This document shows, one piece after another, positions 24,786 to 33,351 of a stretch of DNA of 64,000 nt. The stretch's first letter is position 1, and every line of letters begins with the position of its first letter. The position numbers and the translations under genes were made by a program. The notes under the pieces were generated by a model, which was not told the DNA's origin, made no database searches, and saw nothing but the letters and a program-made list of their open reading frames with translations. Source of the DNA: CAZAEL01 sp964484135 (GTDB lineage: Bacteria > Elusimicrobiota > Elusimicrobia > FEN-1173); contig CAZAEL010000002.1 of assembly GCA_964484135.1 (NCBI GenBank), forward strand, positions 35,416 to 99,415, given 5' to 3'.

Positions 24786-25064
24786 ATGAGCGAAGATTCC
24801 AGAGGCGGAGACACGTTGTTGGCGTTTTTGTTGGGCGGCGCCCTGGGCCTGGCCGCGGGGCTGTTCTTCGCCCCGCGCACGGGCAAGGAAACCCGGCGCC
24901 GGTTCCGGAAATGGATGGAAGAGCTGGAGGACAAGGGGGAAGACCTCCTGGAGCAGGGCCGCGAATGGGTGGAAGAAGGCAAGGAGGCCGTGAAGGAGAA
25001 GGCGGACCAGCTCAGGCGCGCCGTGGACGGCGGACGCAAGCCCCGGGCCGGCGCCCGGGAATAG
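24786..25064 (+). CDS. YtxH-family protein
   Basis: 92 residues. N-terminal glycine-rich membrane segment (LLAFLLGGALGLAAGLFFAPRTGKETR) is the YtxH signature; the rest is a charged amphipathic helix rich in Glu and Lys. Known members are general-stress, cell-envelope-associated proteins. It forms a pair with the DUF948-like gene just upstream and has AGGAGG before ATG 24786. Confidence 0.8.
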   Translation: MSEDSRGGDTLLAFLLGGALGLAAGLFFAPRTGKETRRRFRKWMEELEDKGEDLLEQGREWVEEGKEAVKEKADQLRRAVDGGRKPRAGARE

Positions 25065-25364
25065 GCGGGGCCGAGAGCAAAATTTATTCCGTTTAAGAAG
25101 GGTCGACGAAGCCGAATAGGCTTCAGGCTTGAATCGTGGTCCGAGAGAAAGCGAGGCCGATTCGGGCGCGACGGACGGGAGATTTTTCCATTTAGGAGGG
25201 GTTCAGCGGAGCGTTCCGCATGGAATGCGGAGAAGCGAAGCGCCGATGAACGGGGAACCCAGGTTCCCCTTGGGGAGCGCGCGGACCGCCCAAACCTCCA
25301 AAGGTCCGCGTTATCGAACCCGAGGCTGCCGACCAAACGGGAGGCAACGGAGGGCGCGACAGAG
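25065..25364. other. Non-coding region with several perfect short hairpins, before tRNA-His
   Basis: No convincing gene is seen in these 300 bases. Between 25190 and 25275 there are two near-perfect hairpins: TCCGCAT-GGA-ATGCGGA (25215-25231) and GGGGAACC-CA-GGTTCCCC (25252-25269). An in-frame stretch (25129-25374) lacks a good start context and runs into the tRNA, so it is not called a gene. The hairpins could mark a small structured RNA or the tRNA leader. Confidence 0.4.
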
Positions 25365-25440
25365 GTGGGTATAGCTCAGCGGTTAGAGCGTTCGGCTGTG
25401 GCCCGAAAGGTCGGGGGTTCAAATCCCCTTACCCACCCCA
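25365..25440 (+). tRNA. trnH: tRNA-His (anticodon GTG), CCA encoded
   Basis: Acceptor stem GTGGGTA (25365-25371) pairs with TACCCAC (25430-25436). The D-arm GCTC/GAGC, anticodon stem TTCGG/CCGAA, loop CTGTGGC with anticodon GTG (25398-25400), and T-arm GGGGG-TTCAAAT-CCCCT are all present. A G precedes position 1 (25364), as required for the G-1 of histidine tRNAs, and CCA (25438-25440) is encoded. A short T-run follows. Confidence 0.95.
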
Positions 25441-25665
25441 TTTTTGACAGGTATCAAAACCAGCCCCTCCTGGGACACTCCCCAGTTGAGGGCTGGCAGG
25501 GGTCGCAGGGATAGCCGCACCACGCCGTTCCGTTCATCGTAGATCGCCCCAGCCGCCGTCGTTGCATAAACCCCCTGCGCTCCATCGGTCCTAAGGTCTG
25601 AAAAATCCCATCAAAGTTCTGTAAACCGCCCCTAAGCCCCCGGCTTCTCCCGTTCCGGAAAGGTC
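25441..25665. other. Non-coding gap between tRNA-His and the leftward pilB-like gene
   Basis: A small palindrome CTGGGACACTCCCCAG lies near 25469. Read on the minus strand it contains AACTGGGGAGTGTCC, similar to units of the tandem repeat at 62648-62702, so it may be a repeat relic. No gene is supported: the minus-strand open frame here only continues a shadow frame of the neighbouring gene. It should also contain the 3' end of the leftward operon transcript. Confidence 0.35.
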
Positions 25666-27183
25666 TTAGGCGGCGGTGTTCCGGAACACCTCTTCCACCG
25701 TGGTCAGCCCCCGAAAAACGCATTCCAGGCCGCTTTGGCGCAAAGTGGTGAGCCCTTGCACCTCCGGGGTTTTGAGCAGCGCCTCCGCCGGCTGGCTGGA
25801 CAAGAGGCTTTCCCGGACCGTGTCCGTGACGACCAGGAGCTCGAAGATGCCCCGGCGGCCGTGATACCCGGTGCCCTGACACTGCCAGCAGCCGGTGGCG
25901 CGGTAAAACGCGCCCTCGTCCAATTTGGCCCTGTCCGGGTAAAGGTTTTCCAGAAGACGGCGCGGCGGGCGGTAGGGTTGCCGGCAGTGGGGACAGAGGA
26001 GCCGGATCAGGCGCTGGGCCAGGACGGCCCGGATGGTGGAGGCGATCATGTGGGGTTCCAGCTTCATGTCCATCAGGCGGTTCAGGGTGCCGACGGCGTT
26101 GTTGGTGTGGAGCGTGGAAAGCACGAGGTGCCCGGTCATGGAGGCCCGCATGGCGATTTCGGCGGTCTCGAAATCGCGGATCTCTCCCAGCATGATGACG
26201 TCCGGGTCCTGGCGCAGGGCGGCGCGCAGCCCGCTCGCGAACGTCAGGCCGATCTTGGGGTTGACCTGCACCTGCGTGATGCCCATTTCGTTCGCGCAGT
26301 TGGCCAGGAGTTCGTATTCGATGGGGTCTTCGAAGGTGACGACGTTTTTGAGCGGGGACTTGATCCGGTTCAGCACGGTGTAGAGGGTGGTGGTCTTGCC
26401 GCTCCCCGTCGGTCCGGTGACCAGGATGATCCCGTTGGGGCTTTCGATGAGTTCTTCGAACGCGCTCTGCAGGGCGGGGGCGAGTCCCAGGGCGTCCAGC
26501 TGAAGAGTCAATTGGCCTTTGTCCAGGAGGCGGATCACGAACTTTTCCCCGTATTTGGCCGGCAGTGTGGAGACGCGCAGGTCCACCATCTTGCCTTTGT
26601 GGGAGAACTGGATTTGACCGTCCTGGGGAAGACGCCGTTCCGTGATGTCCATGGCGGCCAGCACCTTGATGCGGGAGCCGATGACCGCCTGGAGGTCGCG
26701 GGGAAAGGCGTGGATGGTCCTGAGGGCGCCGTCCACCCGGAAGCGGACGAACAGGGCGTTGCTCTGGGGTTCCAGGTGGATGTCGCTGGCGCGCTGCTCC
26801 AGCGCCAGTCGAAAGAGTTTTTCCACCACCGGGCCCGCGTGCGTCTCGGCGTCGCCGGGGTCCCGGCCCCGCCGCTGGAGCTTGACGTCCAGGTCGGGGG
26901 AGTGGGCGGAGCTGTTTTCCAGGTAGTGCTTCTGGATGAGACGGTCCAGCGCGTCCTCGGAGACGGCCGCCACGTCCGGCTCCAGGCCCGTCAGGAGGCG
27001 CACGAAGTCCAGCGCTTCCGTGTCCTCCGGGTTGACCATGGCCAGCCGGAGCCGGTCCTCCGTGGCGCGCAGGGGGAAGACCCGCAGGCGGCGGACGTAG
27101 TCGAAGGGGACGAGGCTCAGCGTCTTGGCGGAAATCTCCTCCTGCGGGAGGTCCTGCAAGAGGCCGGAGGCCGGGGCGTTCAT
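25666..27183 (-). CDS. Type IV pilus / type II secretion assembly ATPase (PilB/GspE), short N-terminus
   Basis: 505 residues. It powers pilus or pseudopilus assembly at the inner membrane. A partial MshEN-type domain (about 15-95, SLVPFDYVRRLRVFPL) precedes the ATPase: Walker A GPTGSGKTTTLY, Asp box ITQVQVNPKIGLTFASGLRAALRQDPD (centre about 325) and His box STLHTNNA. A zinc site CPHC ... CWQC lies near 405-445. The usual first MshEN segment, which binds c-di-GMP in some homologues, is absent. The start ATG 27183 overlaps the upstream receiver gene (ATGA). It is the last gene of the leftward operon; no pilus structural genes are adjacent. Confidence 0.88.
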   Translation of the reverse strand: MNAPASGLLQDLPQEEISAKTLSLVPFDYVRRLRVFPLRATEDRLRLAMVNPEDTEALDFVRLLTGLEPDVAAVSEDALDRLIQKHYLENSSAHSPDLDVKLQRRGRDPGDAETHAGPVVEKLFRLALEQRASDIHLEPQSNALFVRFRVDGALRTIHAFPRDLQAVIGSRIKVLAAMDITERRLPQDGQIQFSHKGKMVDLRVSTLPAKYGEKFVIRLLDKGQLTLQLDALGLAPALQSAFEELIESPNGIILVTGPTGSGKTTTLYTVLNRIKSPLKNVVTFEDPIEYELLANCANEMGITQVQVNPKIGLTFASGLRAALRQDPDVIMLGEIRDFETAEIAMRASMTGHLVLSTLHTNNAVGTLNRLMDMKLEPHMIASTIRAVLAQRLIRLLCPHCRQPYRPPRRLLENLYPDRAKLDEGAFYRATGCWQCQGTGYHGRRGIFELLVVTDTVRESLLSSQPAEALLKTPEVQGLTTLRQSGLECVFRGLTTVEEVFRNTAA

Positions 27184-27560
27184 TGGGGCGCTCCCGTCCG
27201 GTTCAGCATTTGTTCGACGGATCGGAGGAGCCGGAGGTGGTCGAAGGGTTTGGTCAGGTATTCATCGGCCCCGCTCTCCCATCCGCGCAGCTCTTCGATC
27301 TGCTGGGTCCGGGCCGTCAGCATGATCACGGGGATGCCCCGGGTTTCCCGGTCCTGGCGGAGCTGGCGGCAGACCTGCCAGCCGTCCATCCGCGGCATCA
27401 TCACGTCGAGGATGATGAGGGACGGTTTCTGTTCGCCGGCCAGGCGCAGGCCGTCCATCCCGTTTTCCGCCTCGATGACGCGGTGGCCGGCCTGTTCAAG
27501 GCGGATCCGGACGACCTCGCGGTTCTGCGGGTCGTCGTCGATGACGAGTATCTGTTTCAT
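27180..27560 (-). CDS. Single-domain response regulator
   Basis: 126 residues, receiver only. Acidic triad DDD at 9-11, phospho-acceptor in LIILDVMMPRMDGW (about 53), and conserved lysine in YLTKPFDH (about 105). It overlaps by ATGA with the hybrid kinase upstream and with the pilB-like ATPase downstream. It is probably the last phosphate acceptor of that kinase and may control the ATPase or pili. Confidence 0.93.
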   Translation of the reverse strand: MKQILVIDDDPQNREVVRIRLEQAGHRVIEAENGMDGLRLAGEQKPSLIILDVMMPRMDGWQVCRQLRQDRETRGIPVIMLTARTQQIEELRGWESGADEYLTKPFDHLRLLRSVEQMLNRTGAPQ

Positions 27561-29512
27561 GGCAGCACCTCTTTCTTGCCGGCGAGGCGTTCTTTCAGCG
27601 CGCCGATGATTTCGGGAAGGCTTTTGGATCCCTTGCGCAACACCATCTCCACGCGTTTTTCCAGGAAGCCGGTCTCCTCCGCGGTCAGGCGCTTGCCCGT
27701 GACCACGATCACGCGCGTCTTGCCGAGGGCCGGATCGCTCTCCATGGCCTGGAGCACGTCGAAGCCGCTCATGTCCGGCATCATCAGGTCCAGGAAGAGG
27801 ACGTCCGGCCGCCCGGCCCTGAGCCGTTCCAGGGCCTGTTTCCCCGCGCCGCAGACCTCCACCTCGTACCCCTGGCTTTTGAGAACCTCCCGCAACAGGC
27901 CGGACATGAACTCGTCGTCGTCCAGGACCATGACCTTCGTGGGCCGGGCCGTTTCCAGGGCGCCGAGCTTGTCCAGGAGGTTCTGCCGGGTGAAGGGTTT
28001 GACGAGGTAGTCGGCCACGCCGAGGGAAAACCCCAGGGACTTGTTCTCCATGATGGAGACGATCATGACCGGGATGGCGCGCAGGACGGGGTCGCTCTTC
28101 AGGATCTGGAGCACGGCCCATCCGTCCTGGTGCGGCATCATGATGTCCAGGGTGATGACCGACGGCCTGAGCTTCCGGGCCAGGGCGAGCCCTTCCTCCC
28201 CGCTCTGGGCGCCGATGAAGGAAAACCCGGACCCCTGCAGGCTGTCGCGCAGGAGGTTGAGGACTTCCGGATCGTCGTCGATGGCCAGGAGGGTCTTCCG
28301 CCCGTCCGCGGGGCCGGCGGGTTCCGGCGCCTCCCCGGTCCCTTCCGGCGCTTCCTCCTGCCGGTCCAGGGGGAGGGTGACCGAGAAGACGCTGCCCCGC
28401 CCCGGGGCGCTTTCCACGCCGATGTCCCCGCCCAGGAGTTCCGAGAGCTTTTTGCAGATGGACAGGCCCAGCCCCGTGCCGGAATATTCCCGCGTGCTGG
28501 AGGTGTCCAGCTGGGTGAATTTTTCGAAGAGCAGGGGGATGTCCTCCTTCCGGATGCCGATGCCGGTGTCGCGGACGCTCAGCCGCAGCCGGGGTTCCCC
28601 CGGCAGCCTCTCCGCGGCGACGCGGACGGATCCGGCGGCGGTGAACTTGATGGCGTTGCCGACGAGGTTGATGAGGAGCTGTTTGACCTTGGTCTTGTCG
28701 CTTTTGACGGTCAGATCCGGGGGGGCGTCCCAGGCGAGCTCCAGATCCTTCTGTCGGGCCAGCGATTCCGTGGTTTCGGCCACCTCCCGCACCAGGTCCG
28801 CGACCCGGAACCGCTCGATGCACACCGGCATGCGGCCCGCGGTCAGCTTGGACAGGTCCAGGATGTTGTTGATGAGCTGGAGGAGGTTTTTCGCGTTGGC
28901 CTCGACGCGCCGCAGCCCCTGTTTCTGTTTGTCCGTGACGTCCCCGTACACGCCGTCGAGCATGAGGGAGTTGTAGCCCACGATGGCGTTCAAGGGGGTT
29001 CGGAGCTCGTGGCTCATGTTCGCCAGGAATTCGGATTTCAGACGGTTCAGCTCCTGGAGCTCGTTGACCCGCTGGTTCAGGCGCCTCTTGTCCAGCGCGC
29101 GGTCAATGAGCCGGCGGAGGTCCTCCAGTTGGAAGGGTTTCGTGATGTAGTCGTAGGCCCCCCGCTTCATGCTCTCGATGGCGGTGGCGATGGTGGCGTG
29201 GCCCGTGATGATGATGACCTCCACCTTGGGGTCGTTTGCCTTGATGGCGCTGAGAGCCTCCAGCCCGCCCAGTTTGGGCATGGTCAGGTCGGAGACGACG
29301 ACGTCCACGGCCTTTTCCCCGGCGGTCCTGATCCCGTCCTCCCCGTTGTCCGCCGTGAAGACCTCGTGCCCGCGGCTCTGGAGCTCGAAGCGGAGCAGGT
29401 CGCGGAAGCCCTGTTCGTCGTCGATCACCAGCACGCGGGGCGTTCCGGCCGCCGCGCCGGCGGCGGCCGGGGCCCGGTTCTTCGCGGACGCGATTTCGGT
29501 CAGGGGGATCAT
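27557..29512 (-). CDS. Hybrid histidine kinase: REC-HisKA-HATPase-REC-REC
   Basis: 651 residues, no membrane segment. An N-terminal receiver (about 25-140, DVVVSDLTMPKLGG) is followed by a HisKA domain with phospho-histidine in FLANMSHELRTPLNAIVGY. The HATPase has N-box LINLVGNAIKF and G-boxes DTGIGI and GTGLGLSICKKL. Two further receivers follow (ITLDIMMPHQDGW, VLFLDLMMPDMSGF). The architecture points to a cytosolic phosphorelay kinase fed by another sensor. ATG 29512 lies 40 bases after the TonB-receptor gene in the same leftward operon. Confidence 0.94.
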   Translation of the reverse strand: MIPLTEIASAKNRAPAAAGAAAGTPRVLVIDDEQGFRDLLRFELQSRGHEVFTADNGEDGIRTAGEKAVDVVVSDLTMPKLGGLEALSAIKANDPKVEVIIITGHATIATAIESMKRGAYDYITKPFQLEDLRRLIDRALDKRRLNQRVNELQELNRLKSEFLANMSHELRTPLNAIVGYNSLMLDGVYGDVTDKQKQGLRRVEANAKNLLQLINNILDLSKLTAGRMPVCIERFRVADLVREVAETTESLARQKDLELAWDAPPDLTVKSDKTKVKQLLINLVGNAIKFTAAGSVRVAAERLPGEPRLRLSVRDTGIGIRKEDIPLLFEKFTQLDTSSTREYSGTGLGLSICKKLSELLGGDIGVESAPGRGSVFSVTLPLDRQEEAPEGTGEAPEPAGPADGRKTLLAIDDDPEVLNLLRDSLQGSGFSFIGAQSGEEGLALARKLRPSVITLDIMMPHQDGWAVLQILKSDPVLRAIPVMIVSIMENKSLGFSLGVADYLVKPFTRQNLLDKLGALETARPTKVMVLDDDEFMSGLLREVLKSQGYEVEVCGAGKQALERLRAGRPDVLFLDLMMPDMSGFDVLQAMESDPALGKTRVIVVTGKRLTAEETGFLEKRVEMVLRKGSKSLPEIIGALKERLAGKKEVLP

Positions 29513-29552
29513 GGTCGTCTCCGTTCTTGCGACATGCCCGGCGCGGTCCGCG

Positions 29553-31682
29553 TCACCAGCGCAGGGAGAGCCTGGCGCCGAGGTTGCGTCCCCGCGGGGA
29601 ATAGACGCCGGTGTTGACCGCCAGCCCCACGGGGTCCCGGTTGTCCAGCGCGTTGTGGACGAAAAGGGTGAAGTCCAGGGGGCCCTTGAGGAGGGAGGAG
29701 CCCGTGAGGGCGATGTCCAGGGATTGCTCTCCTTTCAGGGTGTCGTTCTGGCCCGCGTACGCCGCGGTCTGGATGGGGCGGACGTACCGCATGTAAGCCC
29801 ATCCGTTCAGGTTGACGTTGAGGAAATGCGTCCGGCTGACGGCCCAGTCCACGCCCAGGTTGTAGATGTGCCGGGGGTGGTTCATGAACGCGTCTTGGGA
29901 ATCGGTGAGGGAGCCCGCGCTGAGCCGCGGGGTGAGCAGGCTGGCTTTGGCCAGGGAATAGTTGCCGTAAGCCGCCCAGCGGCTCCCCAGGTGTTTTTTG
30001 CCTTCCACCTCCACGCCGCGCGTCACCGCGTCTCCCAGCGTTTTATAACCCTGCGGCAGGACGGTGTCGAAGGACAGGTAGTCCTTGATCTTCATGTAGA
30101 AGCCCGTGACCGCGGCGTAGTCCTTGCGCCTTTTCCAGAACAATTGGAAATCGTGGCTCTGGATGCGCTCCGACAGCCCGACACGGGTGATGCCTTGGGT
30201 GGGCCCGCGGGAGGTGTCCGCGATGACGCCCACGGTCTTGGAGTACACGGCGGGGGGCCTCAGGTAGCCCGTGTTCAGCACGTACTTGGCGGTCAGGGAT
30301 CCGCCCAGCGCCTGGATCAGGCCCGCGCGGGGAAGGAACACCCATTTGTCCTCCCGGAAGTCGTTTTTGTCGTACCGCGCCCCGCAGAAAAACGTGGTCC
30401 TGTCTTGGAAGAGGCGCAGGCTGTTCTCGAAATAAAGCGCCAGGTTGTTGTCGTGGCCGGATTCCACGCCGATGTAAGGCAGGGAGGTGGAGGAGGCCAC
30501 ATTGAGGAAGGAATTGAACCGGGCGTCCCGGTTCGGCCCCACCTTGGTGCGCACGCCTTTCACGCCCAATTGGAGATCGTCGTTTTCGGCCACGCGGACG
30601 GTGCCGGTGAGCTCCGTGCCGAAGGCCAGCTCTTCGTTGCTTTGGTCCTGCATGGCGCCGGCGGAGGCGTTGTCCAGGAAGAGGGCCGTGTCCCGGGGGA
30701 AGCGGTTCTGCAGGAGAAGGTCCGCGTAAAGGATGTGTTGCAGGTCCAGGCGGCCCCCGAAGAGGGAGCCTTCCCGCTGGTGCTCGACGTAGGCTTTGCG
30801 CATGGACAGGTCGGAGCCCGGCTTGCCCAGCCAGCCGTCCCACGGATAGGCCACGTTGCTCTGCGCCACCCGCGCCAGGAAGCGCCCTTTGTCCGTGGCC
30901 AGTTTGGCGTACATTTCGTACCCTTCCCGGTGCTGGTCCAGGGCGGGCCAGTCGCCCACCTCGCCCCAGGGGAACTCCACGTTGCCGTTGACGCCGGCGG
31001 CGTCGGTTTTCGTCCAGGCGGCCCCGGTCCCGGTCCTGTCCTTCCGGTTGAACCCGCTGGACTTCCAATAACCGGCGGAGATGATCCCCTTCAGGCCCCG
31101 TTCGGCGTCCAGCGAGTACATATAGTTTCCGTTGGTCATCCCGTCCCCGCCGCCGTACGCGAACGCGGCCGCGTTCCTGCGGCCGTCGAGCCCGTCCCGC
31201 GTGATCAGGTTGATGATGCCGTACACCGCGCTGGACCCCCAAAGCACCGACCCCGGCCCGCGGATGATTTCGATCCGCTCCACCTTGTCCAGGACCGGCA
31301 GGTTGTCCTGTTGCTGGTATCCCTGGCCCACGATGCTGTTCTGCTGGTGGCCGTCCACCAGGAACAGGATGTGGTCGTTGCCGTCGGCCATGAGGCCCCG
31401 GCTGCCCACCAGCATCCAGGTGGCCTGGGCGGAGGGGAAAAAGCCCGGAACCCGCTTCAGGACGTCGTAGACCGTGCGCGCCCCGGACCGGACGATGTCC
31501 TCCCGCGTGACGACGGTCATGACGGAGGTGGCGTTTTCCAGTTCCTGGGACGTTTTGGAGGCCGTCACCACCTGGGGCAGGTCCAGGAACAGGATGTCTT
31601 CCGTCCCTTCCATCCCCCGGACGGGGAGAAGGCCGCCGGACAGAAGGGCCAGGGCCACGCCCGCGCGCCACGCCGTTTTCAT
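29553..31682 (-). CDS. TonB-dependent outer-membrane receptor
   Basis: 709 residues. Signal peptide about 1-22 (AGVALALLSGGLLPVRG). The plug domain has QVVTASKTSQELENATSVMT (TonB-box/plug start), VPGF, SRGLMADGNDHILFLVDG and VERIEIIRGPGSVLWGSSA. The C-terminal beta-barrel ends in LGARLSLRW with a terminal aromatic residue. The substrate is probably a siderophore, cobalamin or other bulky ligand, but cannot be read. ATG 31682 has GGAGAACCCC before it; an upstream ATG (31709) is less likely. It lies with regulators and a pilB-like ATPase, an unusual mix. Confidence 0.92.
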   Translation of the reverse strand: MKTAWRAGVALALLSGGLLPVRGMEGTEDILFLDLPQVVTASKTSQELENATSVMTVVTREDIVRSGARTVYDVLKRVPGFFPSAQATWMLVGSRGLMADGNDHILFLVDGHQQNSIVGQGYQQQDNLPVLDKVERIEIIRGPGSVLWGSSAVYGIINLITRDGLDGRRNAAAFAYGGGDGMTNGNYMYSLDAERGLKGIISAGYWKSSGFNRKDRTGTGAAWTKTDAAGVNGNVEFPWGEVGDWPALDQHREGYEMYAKLATDKGRFLARVAQSNVAYPWDGWLGKPGSDLSMRKAYVEHQREGSLFGGRLDLQHILYADLLLQNRFPRDTALFLDNASAGAMQDQSNEELAFGTELTGTVRVAENDDLQLGVKGVRTKVGPNRDARFNSFLNVASSTSLPYIGVESGHDNNLALYFENSLRLFQDRTTFFCGARYDKNDFREDKWVFLPRAGLIQALGGSLTAKYVLNTGYLRPPAVYSKTVGVIADTSRGPTQGITRVGLSERIQSHDFQLFWKRRKDYAAVTGFYMKIKDYLSFDTVLPQGYKTLGDAVTRGVEVEGKKHLGSRWAAYGNYSLAKASLLTPRLSAGSLTDSQDAFMNHPRHIYNLGVDWAVSRTHFLNVNLNGWAYMRYVRPIQTAAYAGQNDTLKGEQSLDIALTGSSLLKGPLDFTLFVHNALDNRDPVGLAVNTGVYSPRGRNLGARLSLRW

Positions 31683-31728
31683 CGGGGTTCTCCTTTCCGG
31701 GGCGTTCATCGGCGGTTCCTTCGGGGGC

Positions 31729-32334
31729 TCACGGCGCGCCCGGGGTTTGGGCTTCCTCGGGGATGTCGAGGAGCAGTCCGAAAATTTTCCTGGCCTCCCA
31801 GGAGATAAAGGGGAACGGCAAAAGGGCGTCCACGACCGGAGAATCGGCCGGCGCGCGGCCGGCGCCGCCCGACAGCGCCGCCACCCGGACGTGGGCCAGG
31901 CTCGGGTTCCGCCGGAGCTCCGCGCAGAAATGCGCTCCCCGCCTTCCGGGGAGGCGGTTGAGCACCACCACGTCCGGCCGGGAGCGCGCCAGATCCGTCG
32001 CGGCCGTGGCCTCGTCCGTTTCCATGACGGTGAGGGTGGGGAACGTTTCTTCCAGGAACCGCCGGAGGCGGACGCGTTTCCGGGGGCTCAGGCCGACCAG
32101 GACGATGGATTTGTCCCCGTTTCGCCAACCGGAGGGAAGCGGGATGTTGTGGTTGCGCAGAAAAAGGAAAAAATCGGATTTTCTGATGCGCCTGTGCCCG
32201 CCCGGCGTGCGGAAGGCCCTTAACTTTCCCTGGGCGGTCCAGGAGATCACCGTGCGCGGGTCCACGCAGAGGAGCCGGGCGATGTCCGCGGTGCTGAAAA
32301 TCAACTGGTGGGGCGACGGCTGAGGTCGGTCCAT
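31729..32334 (-). CDS. Excisionase-type HTH protein with degenerate receiver domain
   Basis: 201 residues. Residues about 13-62 form a MerR/excisionase-like winged HTH (FSTADIARLLCVDPRTVISW ... GGHRRIRKSDF). Residues about 75-190 look like a receiver fold, but the phospho-acceptor position reads VVVLNRLPG, with Asn instead of Asp, so it is probably not phosphorylated. It is first in the leftward operon and is a likely local transcription regulator. The divergent Crp/Fnr gene starts 250 bases to the right; the gap contains T-rich stretches and promoter-like sequence but no gene. Confidence 0.8.
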   Translation of the reverse strand: MDRPQPSPHQLIFSTADIARLLCVDPRTVISWTAQGKLRAFRTPGGHRRIRKSDFFLFLRNHNIPLPSGWRNGDKSIVLVGLSPRKRVRLRRFLEETFPTLTVMETDEATAATDLARSRPDVVVLNRLPGRRGAHFCAELRRNPSLAHVRVAALSGGAGRAPADSPVVDALLPFPFISWEARKIFGLLLDIPEEAQTPGAP

Positions 32335-32586
32335 TGGATTTTTCTCTTTTTCCGGGTTCCCTCTGGTTTTCCCGTTTTTCCGGCCTTTCCGATTTTAGGA
32401 TGTCCCCGGAGGGGGTCGCTGTCCATGCAACAAAAAAACAACGTCCGCCGGGCCGTCCCGGGGCGGGGCGGCGGAAAGATCAACAAAAGATCAACGGGCC
32501 CCTTGCCGCCCGGCGGAGCTTCCGGGGGCGGGCCGGCCCGGAAAGAGGGAGCGGCGGGGGGGACTTTTTTTATAGAATGAGAGCCC

Positions 32587-33267
32587 GTGGACCCCGCCCG
32601 TTCCGATATCGGAAAATTCCTCGGCTCCGTTGAGCCGTTCGATGCGCTTTCCGCACAAGACCTCCGGCGCATCGCCCGCGTTTCCCGCGTCAGATCCTAT
32701 GCCAAAGGGGAGACCGTCTTCAGCGAGGGGGAGGCGGCCGACAGCGTCTGGGTCCTGCTGAAGGGCCGGGTGCAGATCTTCAAGCACATCGCCGCCGGCA
32801 GGCCCCTGGCCCTGGAAAGCCTCCGGCCCGGGGAGATTTTCGGAACCCTTTGCCGGCTGGGGGCCGGCGGGCGGCGCTATCCGTGCACGGCCGTGTGCGC
32901 GTCCGCCGTGTGGGCGGTCCGGATCCCGGAGGAGACGTTTTTGGAGCATTACATGAAGAGCCCGGGCCTGATGCGGGGGATTTGCGTGCTGTGCTCCGAG
33001 AGGCTCAGAGACATGCAGGACCTTCGGTGCATGGGGCAGGAGCCGGTGCCCGTCCGGATCGCCGCGACCCTGTTGCGCCTGCACCAGTCCCACGGGAAGA
33101 CCATCCCCCTCGCCAAACGGGAAATCGCCGAGCTGGTCGGCGCGGCGGTGGAGACGGCCTTCCGCGCCATGTCCGACCTGCAAAGGAAGGGGGTCCTCAC
33201 GTCGCGCTACGGAAGGGTGCACCTTGAGAAACCGGAGGAGTTGAGGAAGATCATCGGAAATCCGTAA
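32587..33267 (+). CDS. Crp/Fnr-family transcription regulator
   Basis: 226 residues. An N-terminal cyclic-nucleotide-binding-type beta-roll (about 20-140) is followed by a long helix and a C-terminal Crp-type HTH. The recognition helix region reads GAAVETAFRAMSDLQRKG; the E-T-x-x-R pattern fits binding to a TGA core. FNR-type N-terminal cysteines are missing, so an Fe-S oxygen sensor of FNR type is unlikely; an NO/heme or other ligand is possible. The GTG start 32587 follows a promoter-like TATAGA (32571-32576). Three palindromic sites with a TGA core lie downstream and are its probable targets. Confidence 0.9.
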   Translation: MDPARSDIGKFLGSVEPFDALSAQDLRRIARVSRVRSYAKGETVFSEGEAADSVWVLLKGRVQIFKHIAAGRPLALESLRPGEIFGTLCRLGAGGRRYPCTAVCASAVWAVRIPEETFLEHYMKSPGLMRGICVLCSERLRDMQDLRCMGQEPVPVRIAATLLRLHQSHGKTIPLAKREIAELVGAAVETAFRAMSDLQRKGVLTSRYGRVHLEKPEELRKIIGNP

Positions 33268-33302
33268 AAAAATCCCCCGCGGATCGCCGTTTTCGGGCCG
33301 AT

Positions 33303-33345
33303 TATGACTCATGTCATAGTCGGTTTTTTTGTTTTCGGGTAATCT
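33303..33345 (+). promoter_or_regulatory. Crp/Fnr-type operator and -10 (site 1)
   Basis: Palindrome TATGAC-TCAT-GTCATA (33303-33318), centre 33310.5. A -10 hexamer TAATCT (33340-33345) puts the predicted start at 33352, so the operator would be centred at -41.5, the class II activator position. The predicted start equals the ATG of the next gene. Confidence 0.75.
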
Positions 33346-33351
33346 TGGGTC

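Noticed and set aside
25129..25374. 81-codon open frame before tRNA-His
   Set aside because: It runs into the tRNA, has no good ribosome site and passes through strong hairpins; composition looks non-coding.
25454..25665. Transposase relic on the minus strand beside tRNA-His
   Set aside because: Only a short repeat-like motif (AACTGGGGAGTGTCC) is visible; no transposase domain can be read.
31683..31709. Upstream ATG 31709 as start of the TonB receptor
   Set aside because: It would add nine residues before the signal peptide and lacks a ribosome site, while ATG 31682 has GGAGA at good distance.
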